Below the pieces are notes generated by a model, which ran no database searches, was not told where the DNA came from, and was given only the letters and a program-made list of their open reading frames with translations. The translations under genes and the position numbers were made by a program. From assembly GCA_017889705.1 (NCBI GenBank), contig JAGGAB010000039.1:1-35381 (forward strand): DNA of 35,381 bases, given 5' to 3'. Position 1 is the stretch's first letter. Each line of letters begins with the position of its first letter. Shown piece after piece: positions 15,689 to 24,697 of the stretch. This stretch comes from Bacillota bacterium (lineage in GTDB: Bacteria; Bacillota; Negativicutes; Sporomusales; Sporomusaceae).

Positions 15689-16245
15689 TTTGTATCCTCC
15701 AACGTTAAAGAAATTAAAAAAGCCAAGACTTTTTCTCGCATATCTTTGGTTACGTTTATTCCATATAAATGATTGTAGTATAAACCATCTGCAGCAAGCC
15801 TTATAACAGTAGCAGCAACTGGATTAATATTGTCATCTTCAATGTTATTATGCAGTTTTTGCAATCGATCAATCATGGAGTTAAAGAGCATGGGATTCGT
15901 TGCTGCAGCAGAGAGAAATGCAGCGTTCATAGAGGCTTCCTGGTCTAGTTGTCTGAAGGTTTCCGTCACATAAGCTCTAGTCCATTTTCCTTTTAGGTGG
16001 GAGTCTTGGTTGGTCAAACATTCCACTTTGTTAATGTAGCCTTGCAGTAAAAAATTATTCATGCCTTCCATTAAGGCATCCTTGCTGGAAAAGTGATAAA
16101 GCAATCCGCCTTTGCTTATACCTGCTCTTTTGGCAACGGCCTCTAACGTTAATGACAATATGCCCTTTTCATTAATTATTTGAGCGGCTGCCTGCAGTAT
16201 TTTCTGCTTTGTATCGATAGTGTCATTGAGGGGCTTGTTACGCAT
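15685..16245 (-). CDS. TetR-family repressor of the SMR pump
   Basis: 186 residues. The N-terminal HTH (about 12-58) reads KQKILQAAAQIINEKG, TLEAVAKRAGISKGGLLYHFSSKDAL, the classic TetR pattern. The C-terminal part (about 80-186) is a helical ligand domain. ATG 16245 is preceded by GGAGG at 8 bases. The gene is first in an operon with the SMR pump (four-base overlap). A palindromic operator sits inside its own promoter, so it is probably autorepressed and released when a pump substrate binds. Confidence 0.93.
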   Translation of the reverse strand: MRNKPLNDTIDTKQKILQAAAQIINEKGILSLTLEAVAKRAGISKGGLLYHFSSKDALMEGMNNFLLQGYINKVECLTNQDSHLKGKWTRAYVTETFRQLDQEASMNAAFLSAAATNPMLFNSMIDRLQKLHNNIEDDNINPVAATVIRLAADGLYYNHLYGINVTKDMREKVLAFLISLTLEDTK

Positions 16246-16274
16246 GGTTTTGCCTCCGTATTGTTTCTGAATTT

Positions 16275-16303
16275 ATTATAAACCGTCTGGACGGTATAGT
16301 AAA
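16275..16303 (-). promoter_or_regulatory. TetR/SMR promoter with embedded operator
   Basis: On the minus strand TTTACT (16298-16303) and TATAAT (16275-16280) are 17 bases apart. The spacer contains ACCGTC-TG-GACGGT (16282-16295), a palindrome. A repressor bound there would block polymerase. Confidence 0.75.
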
Positions 16304-16374
16304 GAGGGTTTTTAAGATGATTTTCGTGCCATTCGTAGTGACGTCGTTTCAGGACGTTTTTGGTGAATATTGAA

Positions 16375-17205
16375 TTATTTCAGTAAAATTGAAATTTTAG
16401 CTTCGCAATAGTAGGGATCTTCAACGGCTGCCGTAGTATCATCCAGGATACTTTCCAGATAGGCGTGTCCAATGAATGTAAGTCCGTGATGATTTGCATA
16501 GTCCGCAAGTTGTTGAAGGGTTGGATCCATCTCCGCCCAAGATCCTCTGTAATAGCTCACAAGGTAACGGCCGGCAGGCTTATAAGTCCAATTTATGGCT
16601 TTACTGTTTTTCTCATCAATACGGTAAAAGCAATTGGTCAATTGGCAGAAATCTCCTTGTAGTACTTTGTCAGTATCCATCATGTAGCCAAGGGGGTATC
16701 CACAATAATTTTGAGTATGATAGCAGTCACGCATAAATTTCAGCATAACTTTCATTGTTTCTTCCATGGACATTTCGGCAGTCGATTCGCTGACTACGAT
16801 TGCTTGTGCTTTTGATTCAATAATTTCGATTTTAGAACAATCCATTTCTAGGTTTGCTTCCATGTTGCTGATCTTATTCTGTACAACTCTTTGCAGCCAT
16901 ATAAGCTCGGCAATTTCTTGCTCCAGCATTTGACTTTGATTATACAGCAACGTTTGTGTTTTTTGCGGAGTGCAGTGTACCAAATGTTTTTTGATCTCTT
17001 CCAATGGGACACGGAGTTTGCGCAGCAGTTGAATCGCGTCAAAAACACCGCTTTGCCCATACGTATAATAGCGGTACCCGTTTTTTTTCACGATAGCCGG
17101 CTTGAATAAATCAATGCTGTCATAATACATCAAGGTGCGCTTGTTGACGTCGTACAGAGCAGCAAATTGGCCGGTAGTAAATTTTTTTTGTAAAAAATCA
17201 TGCAT
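16375..17205 (-). CDS. MerR-family regulator, BmrR-like, with GyrI-type effector domain
   Basis: 276 residues. The N-terminal MerR helix-turn-helix and wing (about 9-78) reads FTTGQFAALYDVNKRTLMYYDSIDLFKP then GYRYYTYGQSGVFDAIQLLRKL. A coiled coil (about 88-118) links to a C-terminal GyrI/effector-binding domain (about 125-276), as in BmrR. Such proteins bind lipophilic cations or related drugs and activate efflux genes by untwisting a promoter with a long spacer. ATG 17205 follows GAGGAGG by 9-10 bases. It is divergent from the RND operon, whose promoter has the expected 19-bp spacer and dyad. Confidence 0.92.
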   Translation of the reverse strand: MHDFLQKKFTTGQFAALYDVNKRTLMYYDSIDLFKPAIVKKNGYRYYTYGQSGVFDAIQLLRKLRVPLEEIKKHLVHCTPQKTQTLLYNQSQMLEQEIAELIWLQRVVQNKISNMEANLEMDCSKIEIIESKAQAIVVSESTAEMSMEETMKVMLKFMRDCYHTQNYCGYPLGYMMDTDKVLQGDFCQLTNCFYRIDEKNSKAINWTYKPAGRYLVSYYRGSWAEMDPTLQQLADYANHHGLTFIGHAYLESILDDTTAAVEDPYYCEAKISILLK

Positions 17206-17222
17206 GATGTAAAATCCTCCTC

Positions 17223-17253
17223 TTGACTATACAGCTACTGTATAGTTTATCAT
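17223..17253 (+). promoter_or_regulatory. MerR-type promoter of the RND operon
   Basis: TTGACT (17223-17228) and TATCAT (17248-17253) are separated by 19 bases, longer than the normal 17, as in MerR-activated promoters. Within lies a perfect 9-bp dyad, ACTATACAG at 17226-17234 and CTGTATAGT at 17238-17246. The distance to the GTG start at 17373 leaves a leader of about 110 bases. Confidence 0.8.
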
Positions 17254-17372
17254 AACGCATAGCTCTAAATTGGTCAATTTTAGAAGTAAATAAGGCTGAT
17301 GGGCCGATATAACTTGGTGGCGCAGCAAAGCAATGTTGCAATATCGTTAACAAATAGGGAGGGTGGAAAATT

Positions 17373-18533
17373 GTGCTTTCAGCAAAATTTAGGAAGAGTT
17401 ACTGTGTAGGATTGGGTGCCATAATGATTGGTTTGATCATTACAGGATGTGGTGGTACGGAGACGATGGTGCAGGAAAAAGCAGTGCCGATTAAAGCAAT
17501 AAAGGTTATTCAGCAGGATGTAACGAGAGCCAATGAATATGCAGGACAGGTACAGGGAAAAAATGAAGTAAAAATTCAGGCGCGTGTGTCAGGCAATATT
17601 GTGGAAAAAATGGTTTCTGGCGGTGATGTGGTCAAAAAGGGGCAACCCTTGTTTCGCATCGACAGTATTCAATATGAAAGTACATTGCTTTCGGCTCAAG
17701 CACAACTGGTAGAAGCCGAGGCTAATTGGGAAAACTCACGGATTGATACGGAGCGATATCAAAATCTGCTGAATGCGGCAGCTATTTCGGAGCAGCGTCT
17801 GACTACTCAGAAAGCGGCCGAACGGCAGAATGAAGCTGTAGTGGCTTCTTACCGTGCACTGGTAAAAAAAGCTCAGGATGATGTAAACAGTACCTTGGTT
17901 GTTTCGCCAGTAGACGGACGTATCGATGTAAATGATGTCAGCGTGGGAACCTATGTGCAGGCAGGGAGTACCACATTAGTCACGATGGGTGGTCTGGATT
18001 CGGTATTTGTGCAATTTAATATGAGCGAAAATGAATATCTTAGCTTGCGGCAGGTTTCGCAAAACAATATTGCCAACAGCGGCTGGGGCGAAGATGTCAT
18101 GATTACATTAAGCAATGGTACAGTGTATCCAATAAAGGGGAAAGTCACGCAGGCGGATCGTAGCTTGGCTAACAATAGTGGAACGCTGACGTTAAAAGCC
18201 TCTTTTGCCAATCCTGATGGGATGTTAATCCCAGGCATGTTTGCTAGAGTTAAAATCCCTGGCATACCTGTAAAAAATGCGGTGCTGGTTCCCCAGCGGG
18301 CTGTGCAGCAGGTATTGGATAAATCCCTCGTTACGGTTGTCAATGCAGACAATACAGCAGAGCCCCGATCGGTGATTCTGGGGGAAAAGGTGGGCAGTTA
18401 TTATCTTGTAAAAGAAGGGTTGACTGTGAATGATACAGTTGTTGTAGAAGGACTGACAAAGGTTCAGGAAGGAATGGCGCTTGATGTGACCGTCGTCGCT
18501 CCAGAAGAGTTGGAGCTATCTATTAACTCCTAG
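17373..18533 (+). CDS. RND efflux membrane-fusion lipoprotein (AcrA/MexA type)
   Basis: 386 residues from a GTG start with GGGAGGGTGG upstream. The N-terminal signal peptide ends at a lipobox (IITGC, Cys26), so the protein would be lipid-anchored, with Gly at +2. Order of domains: lipoyl half (GQVQGKNEVKIQARVSGNIVEKMV, then DVVKKGQPLFRID), a helical hairpin (about 95-170), the second lipoyl half (STLVVSPVDGRIDVNDVSVGTYV) and beta-barrel (about 210-300). It links the inner-membrane pump encoded next to an outer-membrane channel. Its stop overlaps the ribosome site of the pump gene. Confidence 0.95.
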   Translation: MLSAKFRKSYCVGLGAIMIGLIITGCGGTETMVQEKAVPIKAIKVIQQDVTRANEYAGQVQGKNEVKIQARVSGNIVEKMVSGGDVVKKGQPLFRIDSIQYESTLLSAQAQLVEAEANWENSRIDTERYQNLLNAAAISEQRLTTQKAAERQNEAVVASYRALVKKAQDDVNSTLVVSPVDGRIDVNDVSVGTYVQAGSTTLVTMGGLDSVFVQFNMSENEYLSLRQVSQNNIANSGWGEDVMITLSNGTVYPIKGKVTQADRSLANNSGTLTLKASFANPDGMLIPGMFARVKIPGIPVKNAVLVPQRAVQQVLDKSLVTVVNADNTAEPRSVILGEKVGSYYLVKEGLTVNDTVVVEGLTKVQEGMALDVTVVAPEELELSINS

Positions 18534-18548
18534 GAGGTGTGCATAATC

Positions 18549-21500
18549 GTGGCAAGATTTTTTATTGAGCGTCCAATTTTTGCAATTGTTCTTTCCATTA
18601 TGATTGTGGTAGCGGGAGTGATTGCCGGGCTGAATCTCCCAATCGCCCAGTATCCGCAAATCCAGCCGCCCACAGTATCGGTGTCGGCATCCTACATTGG
18701 CGCAAACGCTGAAGTTGTTAATCAGACGGTAGCCCAGGTGCTGGAGGAGCAGGTTAACGGTGTCCAGGGCATGAACTATATGAGCTCAAATTCGGATGAT
18801 TCGGGTGCCTATAGTCTGGAAGTTGTCTTTGATCTGGGAGTCGATGGAGACATCGCTGCCGTTAAGGTACAGAACAGTGTCGCCCAGGCCAATGCCAATT
18901 TGCCGGCAGAAGTAACCGCGGCTGGCATTACCACCAGAAAAGCATCTTCTGACATGGCTATGATGCTGAGCTTCTATTCGCCCAAGGGCACATTTGACAG
19001 TGTATTTTTAACTAATTATTTCAATGTCTACTTAAAAGATGCTATTAAGCGGGTCAATGGTGTCGGCGATGTGATGATCCTGGGAGCGGATTTTTCCCGG
19101 CGTATCTGGATTAATCCGGATCGTATGGCGGAACTGGGGTTAACAGTCGCCGACGTGATTGAGGCCATCAAGGAACAGAATGTCCAGGCACCAGCCGGTA
19201 CAATCGGCGCCATGCCTGTACCCAAAAAGCAGGAGTTTCAATATACCGCGAAAGTGCAGGGGCGTTTAGCAAGTATCGCTGATTTTGAGAATATTATCGT
19301 GAAGGCTCAGCCGAATGGCTCTTTTGTTTATCTGAAAGATATTGCGCGAGTCGAGAATGCCGGAAAAGAATTGAATTATTCCTCAAAACAGGATGGGGCC
19401 AATGCGGTAGCGGTGGGTATTCAGCTTACCAGTGATGCTAATGCAATGAATACCATTGCAGGAGTAAAAAAAGCTGTGGCAGCAGCAACAGAAAATTTTC
19501 CGCCGGATATGAAATATAGACCTGTCTTTGATAATACGAATTTTATCGCCGAATCTATGCACGAGGTGGTTAAAACCTTCTTTGAAGCGATGACCCTCGT
19601 TATGATCATAGTATTTCTTTTTTTGCAAAGCTGGCGGGCAACGCTGATTCCGATGCTGGCCGTTCCCGTATCATTAATTGGTACGTTTGGTGCCTTCGTA
19701 CTTCTTGGATTTTCGATTAACACCTTGACGCTGTTCGCTATGGTATTGGCGATTGGATTGGTTGTCGACGATGCCATTGTCGTTATTGAAGCAGTGGAGC
19801 ATCACATCCGCTATAATAGACTGACAACGGTGGAGGCCACGAAACGAGCAATGGACGAAGTGTCCGGACCGGTTATTGCCATTGCTTTTGTATTGGCGGC
19901 CGTATTTGTTCCGGTTGCTTTCATCGGCGGTATGGTGGGTGTTCTCTATCGCCAGTTCGCCTTGACGATTGCTGTTTCGATGGCTTTATCTGCTCTAGTC
20001 GCTTTGTCGCTGACTCCGGCACTGTGTGCCATGTTGTTAAAACCCCACGAAGAACAGGCCAAAGGCAGTGCTCTGGGCAGATTTTTTAATAAATTTAATG
20101 ACTGGTTTGACCGAACTACCAGTGCGTATAGTGAAACGGTGAAATCATTAATCTCCAAAGCGAAATATTGTTGTATCTTCTTGTTGATCATTTTAGTGGG
20201 GACGGTGTACCTATATAAAATTGTCCCGACGACGTTTGTACCAGATGAAGATCAGGGTTTTTTTGCGGTAGCTGTCAATCTGCCGGAAGGTGCGAGTATG
20301 AATAGGACGCAGATCATAACTGATCAGGTGGCTAAAGAAATCAGAGAACAAGCAGGTGTTGAGCAGGTTATTGCGATTGCGGGTTTTGATATTTTGTCAA
20401 ATGCTGCTAAAGCCAACACGGCAGTCCTGTTTGTTGGGCTCGAACCGTGGAGTAGCCGAAAAGACCCTGGAACCCAGATTGATTCCATCATCGGCCAGGT
20501 TCAGAGCAAAGCGGACCTGTTTCCGGAAGCTTCAATTATGGCCTTTAACATGCCTTCTTTACCAGGTCTGGGGATGGTCGGCGGTTTTACTATGGTATTG
20601 CAAGATATGACCGGTCACAGCAAAGAAGAATTGGATGCGATTACGAAAGAATTTGTGCTTGCAGCTAATCAGCTCCCGGAAGTGAGTGCAGTATACTCTA
20701 CATATAAAAGTGATTCTCCTGGTTATGAATTTGAAGTTGACCGGGAAAAGATAAAAAATTTGGGAATTGCGTTAAACGATGTATTTACGGCGCTGCAGGT
20801 CAATTTTGGCGGTACCCAGGTGAATGATTTCAACCAATTTAACCGTACCTATAAAGTGGTTATGCAGGCCGATACAATGTTCCGCAATGAAGCTGACATG
20901 ACGCGCTTTATTTATGTCCGATCCTCGAATGGCTCTATGATTCCGTTAGATACCTTGATAAAACCGAAGCTAACTACAGGACCGTCCATTATTTCCCGCT
21001 TCAATGCTGCCCGCAGCATTCAGATCAATGGCTCTGTAGGAGAAAATTATAGTTCCGGGCAAGCCCTTGCTGTCATGGAGAAACTGGCTAAAGAAAAGCT
21101 GCCTTCCGGTTTTAACGTGGAATGGTCAGGGCAAAGCCGGGAAGAAAAGAAGGCAGGCAGCACAACTATGCAGATTTTGGCATTAGCCTTGGTATTTGTC
21201 TTTTTATGTCTGGCAGCGCTGTATGAGAGCTGGAGCGTTCCGTATGCTGTCATGCTTTCTGTGCCAACCGGCATTTTCGGGGCAGTATTGTCTCAATATG
21301 CTATGAATTTGCAAAACAGCGTCTATATGCAGATAGGAGTGATTATGCTAATCGGTTTAGCCGCTAAGAATGCGATTTTGATCGTTGAATTTGCTAAAGT
21401 CAGGGTAGATAAGGGGATGGACCCGGTTAAAGCTGCTATAGAAGCTGCGGCATTGCGTCTCCGTCCGATCCTGATGACGTCTTTTGCCTTTATTATCGGG

Positions 21501-21692
21501 TGCCTGCCGCTGGCGATGGCAAGCGGTGCAGGTGCCGGCGCGAGAAAGGCGATGGGAACTGCGGTTGTTGGTGGTATGACGATTGCTACGGCTTTTGGCA
21601 TCTTCCTCATCCCGGTATTATTTGTGGTTGTAGAATGGATTGTGGCTAAATTAAGCTGGAAGAAAAAGAAAAAAGAAGTCTATTCAGCATAA
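18549..21692 (+). CDS. RND multidrug efflux pump, HAE1 family (AcrB/MexB type)
   Basis: About 1047 residues, normal for AcrB. The GTG at 18549 gives the classic MARFFIERPIFA start, with AGGAGG 11 bases upstream; a GTG at 18537 overlaps that site. Twelve helices with two large periplasmic loops are expected. In TM4, AIGLVVDDAIVVIE holds the paired Asp residues of the proton relay. In TM10, GLAAKNAILIVEFA holds the relay Lys. The periplasmic start NLPIAQYPQIQPPTV and QVNGVQGMNYM are family hallmarks. It captures hydrophobic compounds from the membrane and periplasm. No outer-membrane channel gene follows, so a TolC-like protein must be encoded elsewhere. An inverted repeat follows the stop. Confidence 0.96.
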   Translation: MARFFIERPIFAIVLSIMIVVAGVIAGLNLPIAQYPQIQPPTVSVSASYIGANAEVVNQTVAQVLEEQVNGVQGMNYMSSNSDDSGAYSLEVVFDLGVDGDIAAVKVQNSVAQANANLPAEVTAAGITTRKASSDMAMMLSFYSPKGTFDSVFLTNYFNVYLKDAIKRVNGVGDVMILGADFSRRIWINPDRMAELGLTVADVIEAIKEQNVQAPAGTIGAMPVPKKQEFQYTAKVQGRLASIADFENIIVKAQPNGSFVYLKDIARVENAGKELNYSSKQDGANAVAVGIQLTSDANAMNTIAGVKKAVAAATENFPPDMKYRPVFDNTNFIAESMHEVVKTFFEAMTLVMIIVFLFLQSWRATLIPMLAVPVSLIGTFGAFVLLGFSINTLTLFAMVLAIGLVVDDAIVVIEAVEHHIRYNRLTTVEATKRAMDEVSGPVIAIAFVLAAVFVPVAFIGGMVGVLYRQFALTIAVSMALSALVALSLTPALCAMLLKPHEEQAKGSALGRFFNKFNDWFDRTTSAYSETVKSLISKAKYCCIFLLIILVGTVYLYKIVPTTFVPDEDQGFFAVAVNLPEGASMNRTQIITDQVAKEIREQAGVEQVIAIAGFDILSNAAKANTAVLFVGLEPWSSRKDPGTQIDSIIGQVQSKADLFPEASIMAFNMPSLPGLGMVGGFTMVLQDMTGHSKEELDAITKEFVLAANQLPEVSAVYSTYKSDSPGYEFEVDREKIKNLGIALNDVFTALQVNFGGTQVNDFNQFNRTYKVVMQADTMFRNEADMTRFIYVRSSNGSMIPLDTLIKPKLTTGPSIISRFNAARSIQINGSVGENYSSGQALAVMEKLAKEKLPSGFNVEWSGQSREEKKAGSTTMQILALALVFVFLCLAALYESWSVPYAVMLSVPTGIFGAVLSQYAMNLQNSVYMQIGVIMLIGLAAKNAILIVEFAKVRVDKGMDPVKAAIEAAALRLRPILMTSFAFIIGCLPLAMASGAGAGARKAMGTAVVGGMTIATAFGIFLIPVLFVVVEWIVAKLSWKKKKKEVYSA

Positions 21693-21708
21693 ATACTGTT
21701 TTAATAAC

Positions 21709-21747
21709 AATGTCCTTGATTCTTCCTGTTGAGGTATCAAGGACATT
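21709..21747. terminator. inverted repeat after the RND operon
   Basis: AATGTCCTTGAT (21709-21720) pairs perfectly with ATCAAGGACATT (21736-21747), starting about 17 bases past the stop. The T-run is poor, so termination is possible but not certain. Confidence 0.5.
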
Positions 21748-21866
21748 GGTCTGCGTGCACTTCTAAAACAAATCTTCTGAGTACAGTTTCGTCATTATAT
21801 TTCAGTAACAATTATATGCCACTTGCATATGATAATGTAACGATTAAAAAGGGGGTGCTTTTTCCT

Positions 21867-24587
21867 ATGCCTCAACCATCAGTAAACCTTGGGACGGCCA
21901 ACAGTTTTGCAGTTCTGGCCGGAGCTGGGATTACCAACACTGGTCCAACCACGATTATCGGCGATGTGGGTACGTTCCCAATTACATCAGAAACTGGCTT
22001 TGGCTCTGTCACATTGATCGGTACGAACCATGGGGGGGACGCTGTCACTCAGCAGGCAAAAACTGACTTGACCACCGCATATAACGATGCTGCCGGACGA
22101 ATACCTGCGATCGTCGTGGCCGGGGATCTTGGCGGGTTAACCCTTGTCCCCGGAGTCTACAAATCTACGTCCTCACTTGGGATAACAGGTATTCTCACGC
22201 TCGATGCCCAGGGCGATCCTAATGCTGTCTTCATCTTCCAGATGGGTTCTACACTCACCACAGCATCGGGCAGCAGCGTGAATCTCATCAATGGCGCCCA
22301 GTCTTGCAACATATTTTGGCAAGTCGGCAGTTCTGCGACGCTGGGAACAGGATCTACCTTCAGGGGAAATATCCTGGCTTTGGCATCGATCACAGCGACG
22401 ACCGCCGTAACGGTGGATGGTCGATTGCTGGCTAGCGTTGGTGCTGTTACATTGGACACTAACACCATCACAATATCAACATGTGCAGTTTCCCTGAGCC
22501 TTACCAAGGTATGTCCCATTCCCACTCCTCCAAACACCAGCTTTACTGTCGGGGATACGGTAACCATCACTCTTACAGTTACCAACAGCGGCTCTACTGC
22601 TGCCACCGACGTTACGGTCCTGGATCAGATTAACATACCTGCAAATGTACAGATCAGCAGTTTAACAACGAATCCATTGGCAACCTTAATTGCCCCGCCT
22701 ACAGGACCATACTCGAATACCAACATACTGATTACCTGGACCGGATTGACCATACCCGCTTTTTCATCACAAGTGCTGACTGTGACCTTTACGATCTTGG
22801 CGGCCCCAACGCTAGGTGGCGTGATCACAAATTTGGACGCCGGCATCGGAGTATTAAGCGGCACCACTCTATTTACGTGCACCATTCCTGTGTCAACCGG
22901 GGTTTTCCTGAGTCTTACCAAGGTATGCCCCACCCCTACTCCTCCAAATACCAGCTTTACTGTCGGAGACACGGTAACTATTACTCTTACAGTTACCAAC
23001 AGTGACGCTGCTGCTGCCACCGGCGTTACGGTCGTGGATCAGATTCGCATACCTGCAAATGTGCAGATCAGCAGTTTAACAACGAATCCATTGGCAACCT
23101 TAATCAGCCCGCCTACGGGGCCATACTCGAATACCGACATACTAATTACCTGGACCGGATTGACCATACCCGCTTTCTCATCGCAAGTGTTAACTGTGAC
23201 CTTTACAATCTTGGCCGCCCCATCACTAGGTAACTTGATCACAAATGTGGATGCAGGCATTGGAGGACTAAGCGGCACCAATCTATTCACTTGCACCATC
23301 CCTGTGTCAACTGGGGTTTTCCTGAGCCTTACCAAGGTATGCCCCACTCCCATTCTTCCGAACACCCACTTTACTGTCGGCGACACGGTAACCATTAATC
23401 TTTTTGTTGCCAACACCGACTCTACCGATGCCACCGGCGTTACGGTCGTAGACCAGATTCACATACCTGCAAATGTACAGATCAGCAGTTTAACAACAAA
23501 TCCATTGGCAACCTTAATCAGCCCGCCTACGGGACCATACTCGAATACCGATATACTGATTACCTGGACCGGATTGACCATACCCGCTCTTTCAACAAGA
23601 GTGTTGACTGTGACTTTTACGATCTTGGCCGCCCCATCGCTAGGTAATGTGATCACAAATTTGGATGCAGGCATCGAAGTCTTAAGCGGCACCAATCTAT
23701 TCGCGTGCACTATCCCTGTGTCAACTGGAGTTTTCCTGAGCCTTACCAAGGTATGCCCCGCTCCCATTTTTCCAAACACCAGCTTTACTGTCGGAGACAC
23801 GGTAACCATTAATCTTACGGTTATCAACAGTGACTCTACCGATGCCATTGGCGTTACGGTCGTGGATCAGATTCGCATACCTTTGAATGTGCAGATCAGC
23901 AGTTTAACAACAAATCCATTGGCAGCCTTAATTAGCCCGCCTACGGGGCCATACTCGAATACCGACATACTGATTACCTGGACCGGATTGACCATACCTG
24001 CTTTCTCATCGCAAGTGTTGACTGTGACCTTTACGATCTTGGCCGCCCCACCACAAGGAAATGTGATCACAAATGTGGATGCCGGAATTGAAGTCTTAAG
24101 CGGCACCAATCTATTCACGTGCACCATCCCTGTGTCAACTGGGGTTTTGCTGAACCTTATCAAGGTATGTCCCGTTCCCACTCCTCCAAACACCAGTTTC
24201 ACTGTCGGAGAAACCGTAACCATTACTCTTGCGGTTATTAACAGTGCTTCTACCAATGCCACCGGCGTTACAGTAGTGGATGCTATTAACATACCTGCGA
24301 ATGTGCAGATCAGCAGTTTAACAACGAATCCAGTGAATTCCTTAATTGGGCCGCCAATCGGACCATACTCAGATACCAACGTATTGATTATCTGGACTGG
24401 ATTGACGATCCCCGCTTTGTCAACAAGAGTGCTGACTGCGACTTTTACGATCTTGGCCGCCCCAATACGAGGTGGAGTGATCACAAATGTAGACGCTGGC
24501 ATTGGAGTATTAAGCGGCACCGATCAATTTACGTGCTTCATTCCTGTGTCGGCAATCATACCCCAGCGCGGGATCCCCTTGTGGTAG
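21867..24587 (+). CDS. ice-binding-like (DUF3494) protein with five DUF11 repeats
   Basis: 906 residues from ATG 21867 (GGGGG ribosome site about 12 bases upstream); the open frame extends to 21729 but without a ribosome site. Residues about 5-207 form a DUF3494/ice-binding-like beta-helix: NLGTANSFAVLAGAGITNTGPT, TAYNDAAGR, LTLVPGVYKSTSSLGITG, FIFQMGSTLTTASGSSV and IFWQVGSSATLGTGSTFRGNILA. Then come five DUF11 modules of 138 residues, each starting LSLTKVCP and ending FTCTIPVSTG, with two Cys per module. No classical signal peptide, sortase motif or membrane anchor is seen, and the C-terminus is IIPQRGIPLW. This suggests a surface or spore-layer protein exported or assembled in a non-classical way. 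The domain fold is often used for adhesion rather than ice. Confidence 0.85.
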   Translation: MPQPSVNLGTANSFAVLAGAGITNTGPTTIIGDVGTFPITSETGFGSVTLIGTNHGGDAVTQQAKTDLTTAYNDAAGRIPAIVVAGDLGGLTLVPGVYKSTSSLGITGILTLDAQGDPNAVFIFQMGSTLTTASGSSVNLINGAQSCNIFWQVGSSATLGTGSTFRGNILALASITATTAVTVDGRLLASVGAVTLDTNTITISTCAVSLSLTKVCPIPTPPNTSFTVGDTVTITLTVTNSGSTAATDVTVLDQINIPANVQISSLTTNPLATLIAPPTGPYSNTNILITWTGLTIPAFSSQVLTVTFTILAAPTLGGVITNLDAGIGVLSGTTLFTCTIPVSTGVFLSLTKVCPTPTPPNTSFTVGDTVTITLTVTNSDAAAATGVTVVDQIRIPANVQISSLTTNPLATLISPPTGPYSNTDILITWTGLTIPAFSSQVLTVTFTILAAPSLGNLITNVDAGIGGLSGTNLFTCTIPVSTGVFLSLTKVCPTPILPNTHFTVGDTVTINLFVANTDSTDATGVTVVDQIHIPANVQISSLTTNPLATLISPPTGPYSNTDILITWTGLTIPALSTRVLTVTFTILAAPSLGNVITNLDAGIEVLSGTNLFACTIPVSTGVFLSLTKVCPAPIFPNTSFTVGDTVTINLTVINSDSTDAIGVTVVDQIRIPLNVQISSLTTNPLAALISPPTGPYSNTDILITWTGLTIPAFSSQVLTVTFTILAAPPQGNVITNVDAGIEVLSGTNLFTCTIPVSTGVLLNLIKVCPVPTPPNTSFTVGETVTITLAVINSASTNATGVTVVDAINIPANVQISSLTTNPVNSLIGPPIGPYSDTNVLIIWTGLTIPALSTRVLTATFTILAAPIRGGVITNVDAGIGVLSGTDQFTCFIPVSAIIPQRGIPLW
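22494..24563 (+). repeat. five tandem 414-bp repeats in the DUF11 region
   Basis: The CTGAGCCTTACC-like unit start occurs at 22494, 22908, 23322, 23736 and 24150, exactly 414 bp apart each time (138 codons). The middle copies are closest to each other, and stretches such as CAGATCAGCAGTTTAACAAC are unchanged in all. The array is prone to copy-number change by recombination. Confidence 0.9.
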
Positions 24588-24697
24588 ATAGTTGTCACAG
24601 GAAGGAAATTCACTAAGACAGAGGCTTCCTTCAAAGTTCAAAGCTTTGCAGGAAAAAATATTCATAAGCAAATTTGGTGGCATGGCAGGTGAGAGAG

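Noticed and set aside
22157..24520. Five long minus-strand frames in the DUF11 region
   Set aside because: They repeat with the 414-bp period and are by-products of codon use in the repeats; no ribosome sites.
22494..24563. CRISPR-like tandem repetition
   Set aside because: The unit is a coding 138-residue module with no spacers.
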